This document shows positions 1-7,649 of a stretch of DNA of 7,730 nt, in pieces. How positions within the stretch are numbered: the stretch's first letter is position 1; every line of letters starts with the position of its first letter. The translations under genes were made by a program, and so were the position numbers. The notes under the pieces were generated by a model, which saw only the letters and a program-made list of their open reading frames with translations, searched no databases and was not told the origin of the DNA. The DNA is from Prevotellaceae bacterium (lineage in GTDB: Bacteria; Bacteroidota; Bacteroidia; Bacteroidales; Bacteroidaceae): the NCBI GenBank assembly GCA_022508635.1, contig JAFLUV010000114.1, forward strand, positions 1 to 7,730, given 5' to 3'.

Positions 1-76
1 CATTCCCGTGAGCCACGCAAGACACTCCTTTCAACGGCGGTTTAAGGTAGGTGGCACGACAATTTCTTCCATTTTC

Positions 77-108
77 TTTGTGGTTTAAATATTTTTTTCC
101 TACCTTTG
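77..108 (+). promoter_or_regulatory. Bacteroidota-type promoter of the propeller/AraC regulator gene
   Basis: TTTG at 77-80 and TACCTTTG at 101-108 match the -33 (TTTG) and -7 (TAnnTTTG) elements of the major Bacteroidota sigma factor, with a 20-bp spacer that is T-rich just before the -7 box. Transcription would begin a few bases after 108, giving a leader of about 30 nt before the ATG at 145. This also decides the start of the gene: the in-frame TTG at 106 lies inside the -7 box and so cannot be on the transcript. The match to consensus is seen directly; activity is inferred. Confidence 0.72.
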
Positions 109-144
109 CCCAAAGAAATCTACGATATAACTATACTTTGCCCT

Positions 145-2679
145 ATGTATAAATACATACTGCTAATACTGTTGGCACTGACATGGAATGCAGAGAGGCT
201 TGATGCCCAGTCCCAATGCAGTGTCACGCATTATGACGAATTCTCAGGCATGGCTCAGTGGTATGTGACACAAATTGTGCAAGACAGGCAAGGCATGATG
301 TGGTTCTCTACGTGGAATGGCTTAAACCGCTATGATGGCTATCAGTTTGAGTGTTTTAAGTCGCAGGCAGGTGATGGGGTTGATATACCCTCTGACCGTA
401 TTGACGATATCATGATGGACGAAGTGGGCAATTTGCTTTGCTTGATTGACGGTCGGGTATTCCTCTTTGATGTCAAGACTTGCAGATACCACGGACTTAA
501 CAAAGAGCAAGAGGCGCGCTATCTGAAAGATTTCAACGATAAATACGAACAAGACCCGATAGCAGATTCCTATATTCACAAGGATGCTTATGGATGCGAA
601 TGGCGCATCTTGCAGGATGGCGCACTTTTCTGGCGCGGTACGCCTACGGAAGAGTGGCATCCCTACTCACCCAACATACCGATGAAAGGAGCTGTGCGGC
701 TTTGCACCACAGACACGGAAGGGAATGTCTGGCTAAGCAGTAAGTATGGAGCCTATCGGCTGACTTTCAAGCAGTCTCCCTATCAATTCTTCCATCAGGA
801 AAAACCAGCCATGATACGCTCTTTCTTGCTGGATGGCGAACAGCGTTATTGGGTAGCAAGCCAGGGCGATGCGACTGTCCGTATTTTTGATAAGAATGGA
901 AATCAGCTTGGCTACCTTGGACGAGATGGCAGACTGCATGCTCAATACACATCATTTGGTTCGCCTGTCTATGCAATGATACAGGATTCCCAAGGAGTAT
1001 TCTGGTTGGGCAGCAAGCCAGATGGTTTGTTCCGGCTGTATGAAGACAAACCCGGTGGCGGCGTGTTCAGTGTGGAGCAGTTCAGGCACAATGACGGCAC
1101 CCCCAGTTCCCTCAGCCATGACCATGTGTTTTTTATCAGGGAGGACAAGCATGGCCGCCTATGGGTCGCTACAATGAATGGCGGTCTGAACTGCGTGGAA
1201 CATCCACACGATAAAGAGTTGCGCTTTGTCCATAAAGACAATGGACTGAAACTGCCCAAAGAGACAGCAGTCCGTGTCAGGCAAATTCACATCACCCCCG
1301 AAGGAATCCTCTTTGCCGCAACCACTCAGGGGCTTTGGGTTGCAGACATAAACAATGAGAATGTCAGGAATATTGCGTGGAAACTGCATACGAAAGACAG
1401 TCACCGCAGTTCCAGTCTGAGCAATAACGCCACCATGTTTGTCGCTGAGGACTTTCAGCATCGGCTGTATGTCTGCACGGAAAGTGGAGGCGTGAATCAG
1501 GTTCTTTCAACTGATTTATTGGCAGAGCAGTTGGAGTTCCGGCATTATGATACCTCAACAAACTTTCCATCGGATGTGGCTTTGTCGGCTGTAGCAGAAG
1601 AAGACTACCTGCTGGTAGTCAGCAACAATCAGTTGATACGGCTCTATCTTGATGAAAAACGAGTACCTCAGGCTGATGCCTATTTCTGGAAAGACCACCT
1701 GCGATTTTCTGATGCCGTGCCGTTGAAGCTGCCTAACGGCAAGCAACTGATTGGCTTACAGGATGGGGCAATGGTCATCCATCCAGACGACATTCAAAAG
1801 AGTCAGTTCGTCCCGCCTATTGCCTTGACGGGACTCTCCATTCAGGCGCAGCCCATACAGCGTGCCGTCAATCTCATGGACACGTTGGTGCTCACACCCC
1901 CTAACAGGGGCTTCACCATCCATTTCTCCGCACTCAGTTATGCCAATGAGGAGGGAATCAGCTATGCCTTCCAGATGGGAGGCAAGCAAGAGCCTTGGAA
2001 CTATATCGGCAAAAACCGCTCCGCCACGTTCCTTGATTTGCGGCCAGGCACCTATCAACTGAGAATCCGCTCGACAAACGGCGATGGCGTGTGGGTGGAT
2101 AACGCGCGCGCACTGACTATTATTGTCAAGCCGACTTTCTGGGAAACCCCTTGGGCGCAACTACTTTATTTCCTATTGCTCTGTTTGGTGATATGGGGGG
2201 TACTCCGTACTCGGAGACACATCAAGAATATTACGCAGAAGCAGCGGGAACTCCACGAGGCTTACCTTGCCCTGCTGAACGCTCAGAACAAAGAGGTTAA
2301 GGCAGAAAGCCCTGCCGTTCCAAAAAACGCCACAGCAGCCGTTCCCGCACTGAAGCCCGAAGATGAAGCCTTTATGCAGCGTGCCGTAAAGTTCATAGAG
2401 GAGCATATCAGTGATGCCGATATAAATATTGGTGACATGGCAGACGCGACAGCCACCAGCCGGTCTGGCTTGAATCGCAAGATGAAGTCCCTGCTGGGTG
2501 TGACACCGTTGGATTTCATCCGTGAGGCTCGCATCCAGAAGGCTTGCCAACTGCTGAAAGAAGGTATGTCGGTCAATGATGTTGCTTATGAGTGTGGCTT
2601 CTCCGACCCGAAGTATTTTGCCAAGTGCTTTAAAGCCCAGATGGGAATGACACCCACGGGATTTAAGGCAACGGACTGA
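145..2679 (+). CDS. Membrane-spanning propeller sensor/AraC-type transcriptional regulator lacking kinase and receiver domains
   Basis: Probable 844-residue one-component sensor and regulator of the adjacent susCD pair. The ATG at 145 is chosen because the in-frame TTG at 106 falls in the promoter. Residues 1-21 form a signal peptide or signal anchor (hydrophobic 4-14, possible cut at LDA/QS). Residues about 40-550 carry repeated two-component-regulator propeller blades, for example QDRQGMMWFSTWNGL (46-60), DSQGVFWLGS (280-289) and EDKHGRLWVATMNGG (333-347). A Y_Y_Y domain follows (about 585-661, with YQLRIRSTNGDGVW), then one transmembrane helix (671-687) flanked by RTRRH. A 55-residue cytoplasmic linker, first charged and helical then Ala/Pro-rich, leads to an AraC-type HTH domain (742-839) with two helix-turn-helix units; the second contains VAYECGFSDPKYFAKCFK. 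HTCS proteins of PULs normally have HisKA, HATPase and receiver domains between membrane and HTH; none is present, and there is no frame break. SusR is a known membrane-bound PUL regulator but has no such propeller array. Ligand unknown. Confidence 0.93.
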   Translation: MYKYILLILLALTWNAERLDAQSQCSVTHYDEFSGMAQWYVTQIVQDRQGMMWFSTWNGLNRYDGYQFECFKSQAGDGVDIPSDRIDDIMMDEVGNLLCLIDGRVFLFDVKTCRYHGLNKEQEARYLKDFNDKYEQDPIADSYIHKDAYGCEWRILQDGALFWRGTPTEEWHPYSPNIPMKGAVRLCTTDTEGNVWLSSKYGAYRLTFKQSPYQFFHQEKPAMIRSFLLDGEQRYWVASQGDATVRIFDKNGNQLGYLGRDGRLHAQYTSFGSPVYAMIQDSQGVFWLGSKPDGLFRLYEDKPGGGVFSVEQFRHNDGTPSSLSHDHVFFIREDKHGRLWVATMNGGLNCVEHPHDKELRFVHKDNGLKLPKETAVRVRQIHITPEGILFAATTQGLWVADINNENVRNIAWKLHTKDSHRSSSLSNNATMFVAEDFQHRLYVCTESGGVNQVLSTDLLAEQLEFRHYDTSTNFPSDVALSAVAEEDYLLVVSNNQLIRLYLDEKRVPQADAYFWKDHLRFSDAVPLKLPNGKQLIGLQDGAMVIHPDDIQKSQFVPPIALTGLSIQAQPIQRAVNLMDTLVLTPPNRGFTIHFSALSYANEEGISYAFQMGGKQEPWNYIGKNRSATFLDLRPGTYQLRIRSTNGDGVWVDNARALTIIVKPTFWETPWAQLLYFLLLCLVIWGVLRTRRHIKNITQKQRELHEAYLALLNAQNKEVKAESPAVPKNATAAVPALKPEDEAFMQRAVKFIEEHISDADINIGDMADATATSRSGLNRKMKSLLGVTPLDFIREARIQKACQLLKEGMSVNDVAYECGFSDPKYFAKCFKAQMGMTPTGFKATD

Positions 2680-2710
2680 GCATCATAGTGGAGAATTTTG
2701 TCAGATGATG

Positions 2711-2753
2711 GGGTAAATTTGTGCCAAACACGCCGTTTGGCATGATTTTCCCC
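2711..2753. promoter_or_regulatory. Imperfect 43-bp inverted repeat upstream of susC (candidate operator)
   Basis: The core is a perfect 8-bp inverted repeat, TGCCAAAC (2722-2729) and GTTTGGCA (2735-2742), around a 5-bp centre at 2730-2734. Outside the core the symmetry resumes: GGG (2711-2713) pairs with CCC (2751-2753) and AAA (2715-2717) with TTT (2747-2749). The dyad starts 31 bp after the regulator's stop codon and is centred about 64 bp before the susC -7 box, where activators commonly bind. It could instead form an RNA hairpin ending the regulator transcript, but the short T-run after the core is poor for an intrinsic terminator. I favour an operator; binding by the neighbouring regulator is inferred from position. 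Confidence 0.55.
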
Positions 2754-2774
2754 TTTATTGGTGCTATTTTCCCC
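2737..2774 (+). repeat. 21-bp-phased direct repeat overlapping the susC -33 region (candidate AraC-type binding site)
   Basis: Two 17-bp copies, 2737-2753 and 2758-2774, share TTGG, four variable bases, then ATTTTCCCC (13 of 17 identical). Start-to-start distance is exactly 21 bp, two helical turns, as in the paired half-sites of AraC-family activators. The first copy is also the right arm of the dyad at 2711-2753, whose left arm is a looser inverted third copy. The second copy ends at 2774, just where a -33 element would sit for the -7 box at 2796, where no TTTG is found. That arrangement fits a promoter needing an activator next to RNA polymerase. The repeat is seen directly; its role is inferred. 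Confidence 0.6.
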
Positions 2775-2795
2775 ATGACTTCATTGAGAACACGT

Positions 2796-2803
2796 TAATT
2801 TTG
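2796..2803 (+). promoter_or_regulatory. susC promoter -7 box
   Basis: TAATTTTG is an exact match to the Bacteroidota -7 consensus TAnnTTTG, 40 bp before the susC ATG. No TTTG or TTG occurs 19-20 bp upstream, so the promoter looks weak on its own and dependent on an activator, in keeping with the repeats just upstream. The expected leader is about 35 nt and AT-rich, with no Shine-Dalgarno sequence, as is usual in this phylum. Confidence 0.6.
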
Positions 2804-2843
2804 CGTTCGATATTACGAAATATTAACCAAAATAACAAACTCA

Positions 2844-5795
2844 ATGAATCAACAAATCAGAAGAAGTTTCTTAGTAGCCACATTATGTATGTTGTGGCTG
2901 ATGAGTTACGCACAGAAGGCAATTACAGGTACTGTAAAGGATGCCAACGGCGAACCATTGATTGGTGTCAGCGTCATCACGGAAGGTGGTGTCGGCACAG
3001 TAACGGACATGGATGGTAACTTTGCACTGGATAATGTCAGTGCCTCTACCATTCTAAAATTCTCTTATGTGGGTTATGACACACAGGAAGTGAAAGTGGG
3101 AAACCAAAGCGTGATCAGCGTAGTGCTGCAGTTCAGTTATGAGTCGCTTGACGAAGTGGTAGTAGTGGGTTATGGCGTGATGAAGAAGCGCGATATATCC
3201 GGCTCTATCTCCCAGTTGAAGCAGAAGGACATTACCGCCGTTCCGACAACAAACGTATTGGAGAGCCTTCAAGGTAAGATTGCCGGTCTGGACTTGACCC
3301 CATCAAGCGGTGCCGTGGGAGCAGGCTTTAGCTTTAACGTACGCGGAAACCGTTCACTGACAGCCTCCAACTCACCTCTTATTCTTGTAGATGGTATCGC
3401 ATACGGTTCGGATATTACCATCAACCCGAATGATATCGAGTCTATTGAGGTGTTGAAGGATGCTTCTACGACAGCCATCTACGGAAGCCGTGGTGCTAAT
3501 GGTGTTATCATCATCACGACCAAGAAAGGTAAGGAGGGAAAAGCCAAAGTAGAGTTCAATGCTTATGCAGGTCCGGTGCTGAAAACCCGCATGCCTGATG
3601 TTATGAACGCAGAGCAGAACGTGGCATTCCAGCGTGAGGCATTGATTGCTGCAGGTAGCTATACGGACGATTCCCAGTTCCTTACCTCTGAGCAGATAGA
3701 CCTGCTGAACCGCGGTATCAGTGTCGATTGGCTCGACCTCGTGATGCAGAGCGGTTTCACGCAGAACTATCAGACCAGTATCAGTGGAGGAACGGACAAG
3801 ACACAGGCAAGTTTCTCCCTTGACTACCAGAATGAGAAAGGCTTGCTGCGCGGTGATGAAATGAATCGCTATGGAGGCCGTCTCAATGTCACCCATAAGA
3901 TGGGTAAGGACTTGGAGGTCGGGGCTTCCATGCACGTGAACTATCGCAGTCAGAACTCCTCACCAAGCGGAGCATACCACTATGCACGCACTTATTCCCC
4001 GTTGGCAAAGCCTTACAACGAGGATGGCAGTATCAATCGCTTGCCGCTTTTCGGCAGTGGCTCCACTTCCGTAAACCTGCTTGTGGACCAGGACAAGGAT
4101 AACTATCTGAACGAGACCAAGGCATATCGTGTATTCGGAACGGGCTATCTCTCATGGAACATTGCGAAAGGGCTGAACTATCGCACTAACCTCGGTGTGG
4201 ATCTCCAGTCCACTACTGTCGGCCTGTTCCAGGGTGTCAATTCTTCTTATGCGCAAAGCAATAGTGGTCGCGCATACGCAAGAAAAACCGAGACGCACAA
4301 CAATGGCTATACATGGGAGAACATTTTGACCTACAGCAATGACTGGGGTGTTCATCACCTGACGGCAATGGCAGGTCACAGCATGTCAAAGAGCCATTAC
4401 GAGAATCTTGCTGCCGAAGGTAAAGGCTTTGCCATCGATGCCATGCAGTACCACAATCTGACAAGTGCAGAGGCAGACAAGAACATTGAAAGTTCGCTGA
4501 CGGAATCCTCCATGCTGTCTTTCTTCGGACGCATCTATTATAAGTTGATGGACAAGTATATGCTCACATTGACGGTACGTGCCGATGGTAGCTCAGTGCT
4601 TGCCGATGGACACAAGTGGGGCTATTTCCCCTCCGTGGCTGCCGCATGGCGCATCAAGGAGGAGAGCTTCCTGAAGAACGTGGATGCCGTAAGCGACCTG
4701 AAGCTCCGCCTCTCTTATGGTCTTTCGGGTAACAGTGCCGTGAGTGCCTATCAGACAACGGGCGGACTGAGCCAGACCTATTATGACTGGAATGGAGTAC
4801 CTGCCTATGGTTATCGTCCTTATAGCCTTGCCAACAAGGATTTGAAGTGGGAAAAGACCAGCGTGCTCAATTTGGGTATTGACTATGGTATGTTCAATAA
4901 TCGGCTTTATGCTTCGATTGACATGTACCAGACATGGACGAGTGACTTGCTGCTGCCGATGTTGCTGCCTGGGCATACGGGATTTGACGAAGTAATCAGC
5001 AATGTGGGAAAAACGGAGACAAAGGGTATTGAGGCCAGCATCAGCGCCGTCATCTTCGACAAGAAAGACTTCAAGTGGAATGCAGACCTGACCTTGGGTC
5101 ACACCAAAGAGAAGATTGTCAGCATCAACAGCGACCAGGATGATGAACTGAACGGCTGGTTTATCGGTCAGCCTACCCTCGTGTACTATGACTACAAGAA
5201 AGTAGGTATCTGGCAGAGCAATGAAGAATCAGAGGCAGCCAAGTTTGGTCAGAAGCCCGGTGATATCAAGGTATTAGACGTGAACGGTGACGGGCAGATT
5301 ACTCCAGAGGAGGACCGTATGATTATCGGTCAGCGCACGCCGAAACTGACCATGGGCTTTAACAACAAATTCCAATATAAGGAGTGGGAACTTGACCTCT
5401 TCCTCTATGGTCGCTTTGGACATACCATCGTCAATAGCAGCAAGTCGGGCTTCATCCGTAGCGGATGGCAGAACCAGACAGTCTATGACTATTGGACACC
5501 GTCTAATCCCACCAACGATATGCCCCGTCCGCTCTATGGCGACAACAACCCCCTCTATGCAAGTACGCTGGGTTATGAGAAGGGTGACTTCCTGAAGATT
5601 AAGGATGTGACACTGGCTTACAATGTGCCCTTGAAATGGATTGGAAAGGCAGGCTTGTCCCGCTTACGCATCTACGGAACGATGAAGAACTTCTTCACCT
5701 TTAGCAAGGCGAAGGACTACGACCCCGAGGGCAATGGCTCTATCTATTACCCGATGACCAAAGAACTGGTGTTTGGCGTGAATGTTGCATTCTAA
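2844..5795 (+). CDS. susC: SusC/RagA-family TonB-dependent outer-membrane glycan transporter
   Basis: Complete 983-residue outer-membrane transporter, the usual length for the family, that imports oligosaccharides using TonB-transduced energy and pairs with the SusD lipoprotein encoded next. Residues 1-23 are a signal peptide (probable cut SYA/QKA). Residues about 25-97 form the carboxypeptidase-regulatory-like beta-sandwich typical of SusC (ITGTVKDANGEPLIGVSV). The TonB-box-like segment DEVVVVGYG is at 103-111, followed by the plug domain (about 115-228) with the family signature IEVLKDASTTAIYGSRGANG at 201-220. The rest is a 22-strand-type beta-barrel ending in a C-terminal Phe, the usual barrel-assembly signal. 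An EF-hand-like loop, DVNGDGQITPEED (812-824), is probably a calcium site, often seen in this family. The ATG at 2844 is supported by the signal peptide and the promoter 40 bp upstream. No frameshift or missing domain is seen. Substrate cannot be read from sequence. Confidence 0.97.
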   Translation: MNQQIRRSFLVATLCMLWLMSYAQKAITGTVKDANGEPLIGVSVITEGGVGTVTDMDGNFALDNVSASTILKFSYVGYDTQEVKVGNQSVISVVLQFSYESLDEVVVVGYGVMKKRDISGSISQLKQKDITAVPTTNVLESLQGKIAGLDLTPSSGAVGAGFSFNVRGNRSLTASNSPLILVDGIAYGSDITINPNDIESIEVLKDASTTAIYGSRGANGVIIITTKKGKEGKAKVEFNAYAGPVLKTRMPDVMNAEQNVAFQREALIAAGSYTDDSQFLTSEQIDLLNRGISVDWLDLVMQSGFTQNYQTSISGGTDKTQASFSLDYQNEKGLLRGDEMNRYGGRLNVTHKMGKDLEVGASMHVNYRSQNSSPSGAYHYARTYSPLAKPYNEDGSINRLPLFGSGSTSVNLLVDQDKDNYLNETKAYRVFGTGYLSWNIAKGLNYRTNLGVDLQSTTVGLFQGVNSSYAQSNSGRAYARKTETHNNGYTWENILTYSNDWGVHHLTAMAGHSMSKSHYENLAAEGKGFAIDAMQYHNLTSAEADKNIESSLTESSMLSFFGRIYYKLMDKYMLTLTVRADGSSVLADGHKWGYFPSVAAAWRIKEESFLKNVDAVSDLKLRLSYGLSGNSAVSAYQTTGGLSQTYYDWNGVPAYGYRPYSLANKDLKWEKTSVLNLGIDYGMFNNRLYASIDMYQTWTSDLLLPMLLPGHTGFDEVISNVGKTETKGIEASISAVIFDKKDFKWNADLTLGHTKEKIVSINSDQDDELNGWFIGQPTLVYYDYKKVGIWQSNEESEAAKFGQKPGDIKVLDVNGDGQITPEEDRMIIGQRTPKLTMGFNNKFQYKEWELDLFLYGRFGHTIVNSSKSGFIRSGWQNQTVYDYWTPSNPTNDMPRPLYGDNNPLYASTLGYEKGDFLKIKDVTLAYNVPLKWIGKAGLSRLRIYGTMKNFFTFSKAKDYDPEGNGSIYYPMTKELVFGVNVAF

Positions 5796-5822
5796 TAAAT
5801 AACAAATAAACGAATAACGATT

Positions 5823-7544
5823 ATGAAAAAATATATATTCGCAATAGGATTGGCAGCTACGTTAGGATTGTCATCTTGTTCTGATTTCCTTGATGAAACC
5901 AACCGAAATGCCGTTACTGCCGACGTACTTTATGGCACTCCAGATGGCTATGAAAGCCTCGTGAATGCCTGCTATGCCTATACAAAGACTTTCTTGGGAA
6001 GTACCGACGGCTATTCCCTGACAGAAATGGGAACCGACTGCTTCACGGGAGCAGGTAGTAGTTCTGGTAATGTCCCCGCACTTGCTTATTATGGTGTGGA
6101 ACTGAACCCGACACTGAATTCTTTCCGTTACATGTGGAATACCCTATACAGCGGACTGAACTGCACAAATGCAGCCATTGCGCGCATCGATGATGCCGGG
6201 TTAGATCAAGCAACCAGAAACCACCGCCTTGGTGAGGTGCATTTCTTGCGTGCCCTCTATCTGCATCTGATAACAGAGATTTGGGGTGATGCCATTCTCT
6301 ATACGGATGAGATACAAGGCCCGGAAACGACAGCCACCCGTACCTCGCAATCAGAGATCTATCAGCAGATATTTGCTGACCTTGATGAGGCTGCCGCATT
6401 GTTAGGTGGAACATCTGCGAAAGAGAATGGCCGCGTAACCTTGAATGCGGTCAAGGCACTGAAGGCACGCCTGAGCCTCTATCGTGAGGACTGGCAGACT
6501 GCCGCCTCGCTTGCCAAGGAACTTATCAACTCTGGCCAGTATGGTTTCTATGATACCTTTGCCGAGACTTTTGACATGGCGAATGAGGCAGGTCAAAATA
6601 ACAAGGAGGCTATTTGGTGGGTGAACTTTGCCGGAAATGCGGATGACCAGACCCTGCTGGCTGCTTTTGCCCAGCGCCCGGAGGATTCTCCCACATTAGG
6701 AGGTCGTGTCGGCAACCAGTCGCCCATATTCGCTTGTATGTCTTATTGGATGGTCAGCGGCTGCGGTGTATGGGTTACTCCTGACACGCACGCCCCATGG
6801 GTGCAGAGCATGCCGACATTAGCATACCTGCATACCTTCGACGAGAACATAGACCAGCGTTATGATGCAACCTTCAAGGGAGTATGGCTTGTGAACTCAA
6901 CGACGGACAACTACGATGCCGCATTTGGTCCACGCTATGGTGCCCCCGGTCCATTAGAGATTGGCGATACCGCTTTCATTGTTTCAAAGTATGTCTATAC
7001 GGAAGAGGAGCGCGCTCAGCATCATTATCTGATTTATGATGCCAATGATGTGTTCGACCCGGTAACACATAAAAGTTTTGGTACGCGTGACTATTTCATA
7101 AGCGGTTACAAGTTCCACGATTATACGCTCCCCACAGGTTGGGAATATTTCAGTGGTCGTGACTGGTTCGTGCTTCGCTTGGCAGAAATGTACTTGATTG
7201 CTTCTGAGGCAGAAATGCGATTGGGCAACCAGGCAGAGGCTGTCCGCTTAATGAACGTGCTGCGTGAGAAGCGCGCCATCCCTGGACATGAGGCAGAAAT
7301 GCGCATCACGGACGCGGATTTGAATATCGATTTCATTCTGGACGAGCGTGGCCGTGAACTGTCTATGGAGTTACAGCGTTTCTTTGACTTGAAGCGCACA
7401 GGCAAGTTTGTGGAGCGCATCCAGAAGATGAATCCTGATGCCGCTGATGTCATTCAGCCTTATCATCAATTGCGCCCGATACCACAGTCGGAAATTGATG
7501 CTTTGACTAATAAGGAAGACTTCCCACAGAATCCTGGTTATTAA
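5823..7544 (+). CDS. susD: SusD/RagB-family surface glycan-binding lipoprotein
   Basis: Complete 573-residue SusD homologue, the lid of the SusC barrel that binds glycan at the cell surface. The N-terminus is a lipoprotein signal with lipobox LSSC (acylated Cys19), followed by SDFLDE, which fits the Bacteroidota surface-export signal. Family landmarks in order: GEVHFLRALYLHLITEIWGD (137-156) in the N-terminal TPR-like region, RDWFVLRLAEMYLIASEAEM (446-465), the LDERGRELSMELQRFFDLKR segment (506-525), and the C-terminal LRPIPQSEID and NPGY ending typical of the family. The central part is rich in Trp and Tyr (for example W265-W266, W309, W317, W326), plausible sugar-stacking residues, though which ones bind cannot be told. 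It starts 27 bp after susC with no promoter or terminator between, so the two are co-transcribed. The substrate is unassigned. Confidence 0.97.
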   Translation: MKKYIFAIGLAATLGLSSCSDFLDETNRNAVTADVLYGTPDGYESLVNACYAYTKTFLGSTDGYSLTEMGTDCFTGAGSSSGNVPALAYYGVELNPTLNSFRYMWNTLYSGLNCTNAAIARIDDAGLDQATRNHRLGEVHFLRALYLHLITEIWGDAILYTDEIQGPETTATRTSQSEIYQQIFADLDEAAALLGGTSAKENGRVTLNAVKALKARLSLYREDWQTAASLAKELINSGQYGFYDTFAETFDMANEAGQNNKEAIWWVNFAGNADDQTLLAAFAQRPEDSPTLGGRVGNQSPIFACMSYWMVSGCGVWVTPDTHAPWVQSMPTLAYLHTFDENIDQRYDATFKGVWLVNSTTDNYDAAFGPRYGAPGPLEIGDTAFIVSKYVYTEEERAQHHYLIYDANDVFDPVTHKSFGTRDYFISGYKFHDYTLPTGWEYFSGRDWFVLRLAEMYLIASEAEMRLGNQAEAVRLMNVLREKRAIPGHEAEMRITDADLNIDFILDERGRELSMELQRFFDLKRTGKFVERIQKMNPDAADVIQPYHQLRPIPQSEIDALTNKEDFPQNPGY

Positions 7545-7566
7545 ATGAATCCATGCTTAAGTTTTT

Positions 7567-7600
7567 GGTTAGTAAATGAATAATTATGGTTAGTTAATTA
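7567..7600 (+). repeat. AT-rich direct repeat with 21-bp period between susD and the terminator
   Basis: GGTTAGTAAATGA at 7567-7579 and GGTTAGTTAATTA at 7588-7600 agree at 11 of 13 positions and start 21 bp apart; a further GGTTA follows at 7601. The sequence is unrelated to the repeat before susC. It could be a binding site, but in an AT-rich spacer short repeats arise easily, and no clear promoter lies beside it. Confidence 0.35.
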
Positions 7601-7614
7601 GGTTACATCGTGGG

Positions 7615-7649
7615 CAGGGAGAGCACGCGAGTGTTCTCCCTGTTTTTTT
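7615..7649 (+). terminator. Intrinsic terminator after susD
   Basis: A 12-bp stem, CAGGGAGAGCAC (7615-7626) with GTGTTCTCCCTG (7631-7642), contains one G-U wobble and is closed by the GNRA-type tetraloop GCGA. Seven T residues follow at 7643-7649. It lies 70 bp beyond the susD stop codon and only 17 bp before the next start codon, so it probably ends or attenuates the susCD transcript. Confidence 0.92.

Noticed and set aside
1..45. Open frame from the window edge ending in TAA at 43-45, possibly the tail of an upstream gene.
   Set aside because: Only 14 codons with no recognisable family motif. Other frames and the minus strand are equally open over so short a stretch, so no gene can be supported.
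27..47. Imperfect inverted repeat, CCTT/AAGG with an inner AAC/GTT around GGCG.
   Set aside because: Short interrupted stem without a T-tract; could arise by chance and lies well upstream of the promoter.
1756..2160. Long minus-strand open frame inside the regulator gene.
   Set aside because: It is antisense to conserved Y_Y_Y coding sequence and encodes no recognisable motif; it is a shadow of the real gene, as are the other antisense frames within all three genes.
2714..2721. TAAATTTG as an alternative -7 box for susC.
   Set aside because: Exact -7 match but no -33 element at 19-20 bp. A transcript from here would begin inside the dyad; the box at 2796 is better placed.
2801..3019. 72-codon plus-strand frame overlapping the start of susC.
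   Set aside because: It begins inside the susC promoter box region and runs out of frame through the susC signal peptide; the product has no family features.
5796..5822. Possible separate promoter or hairpin between susC and susD.
   Set aside because: The 27-bp AT-rich spacer has no TAnnTTTG box or inverted repeat, so co-transcription is the simpler reading.
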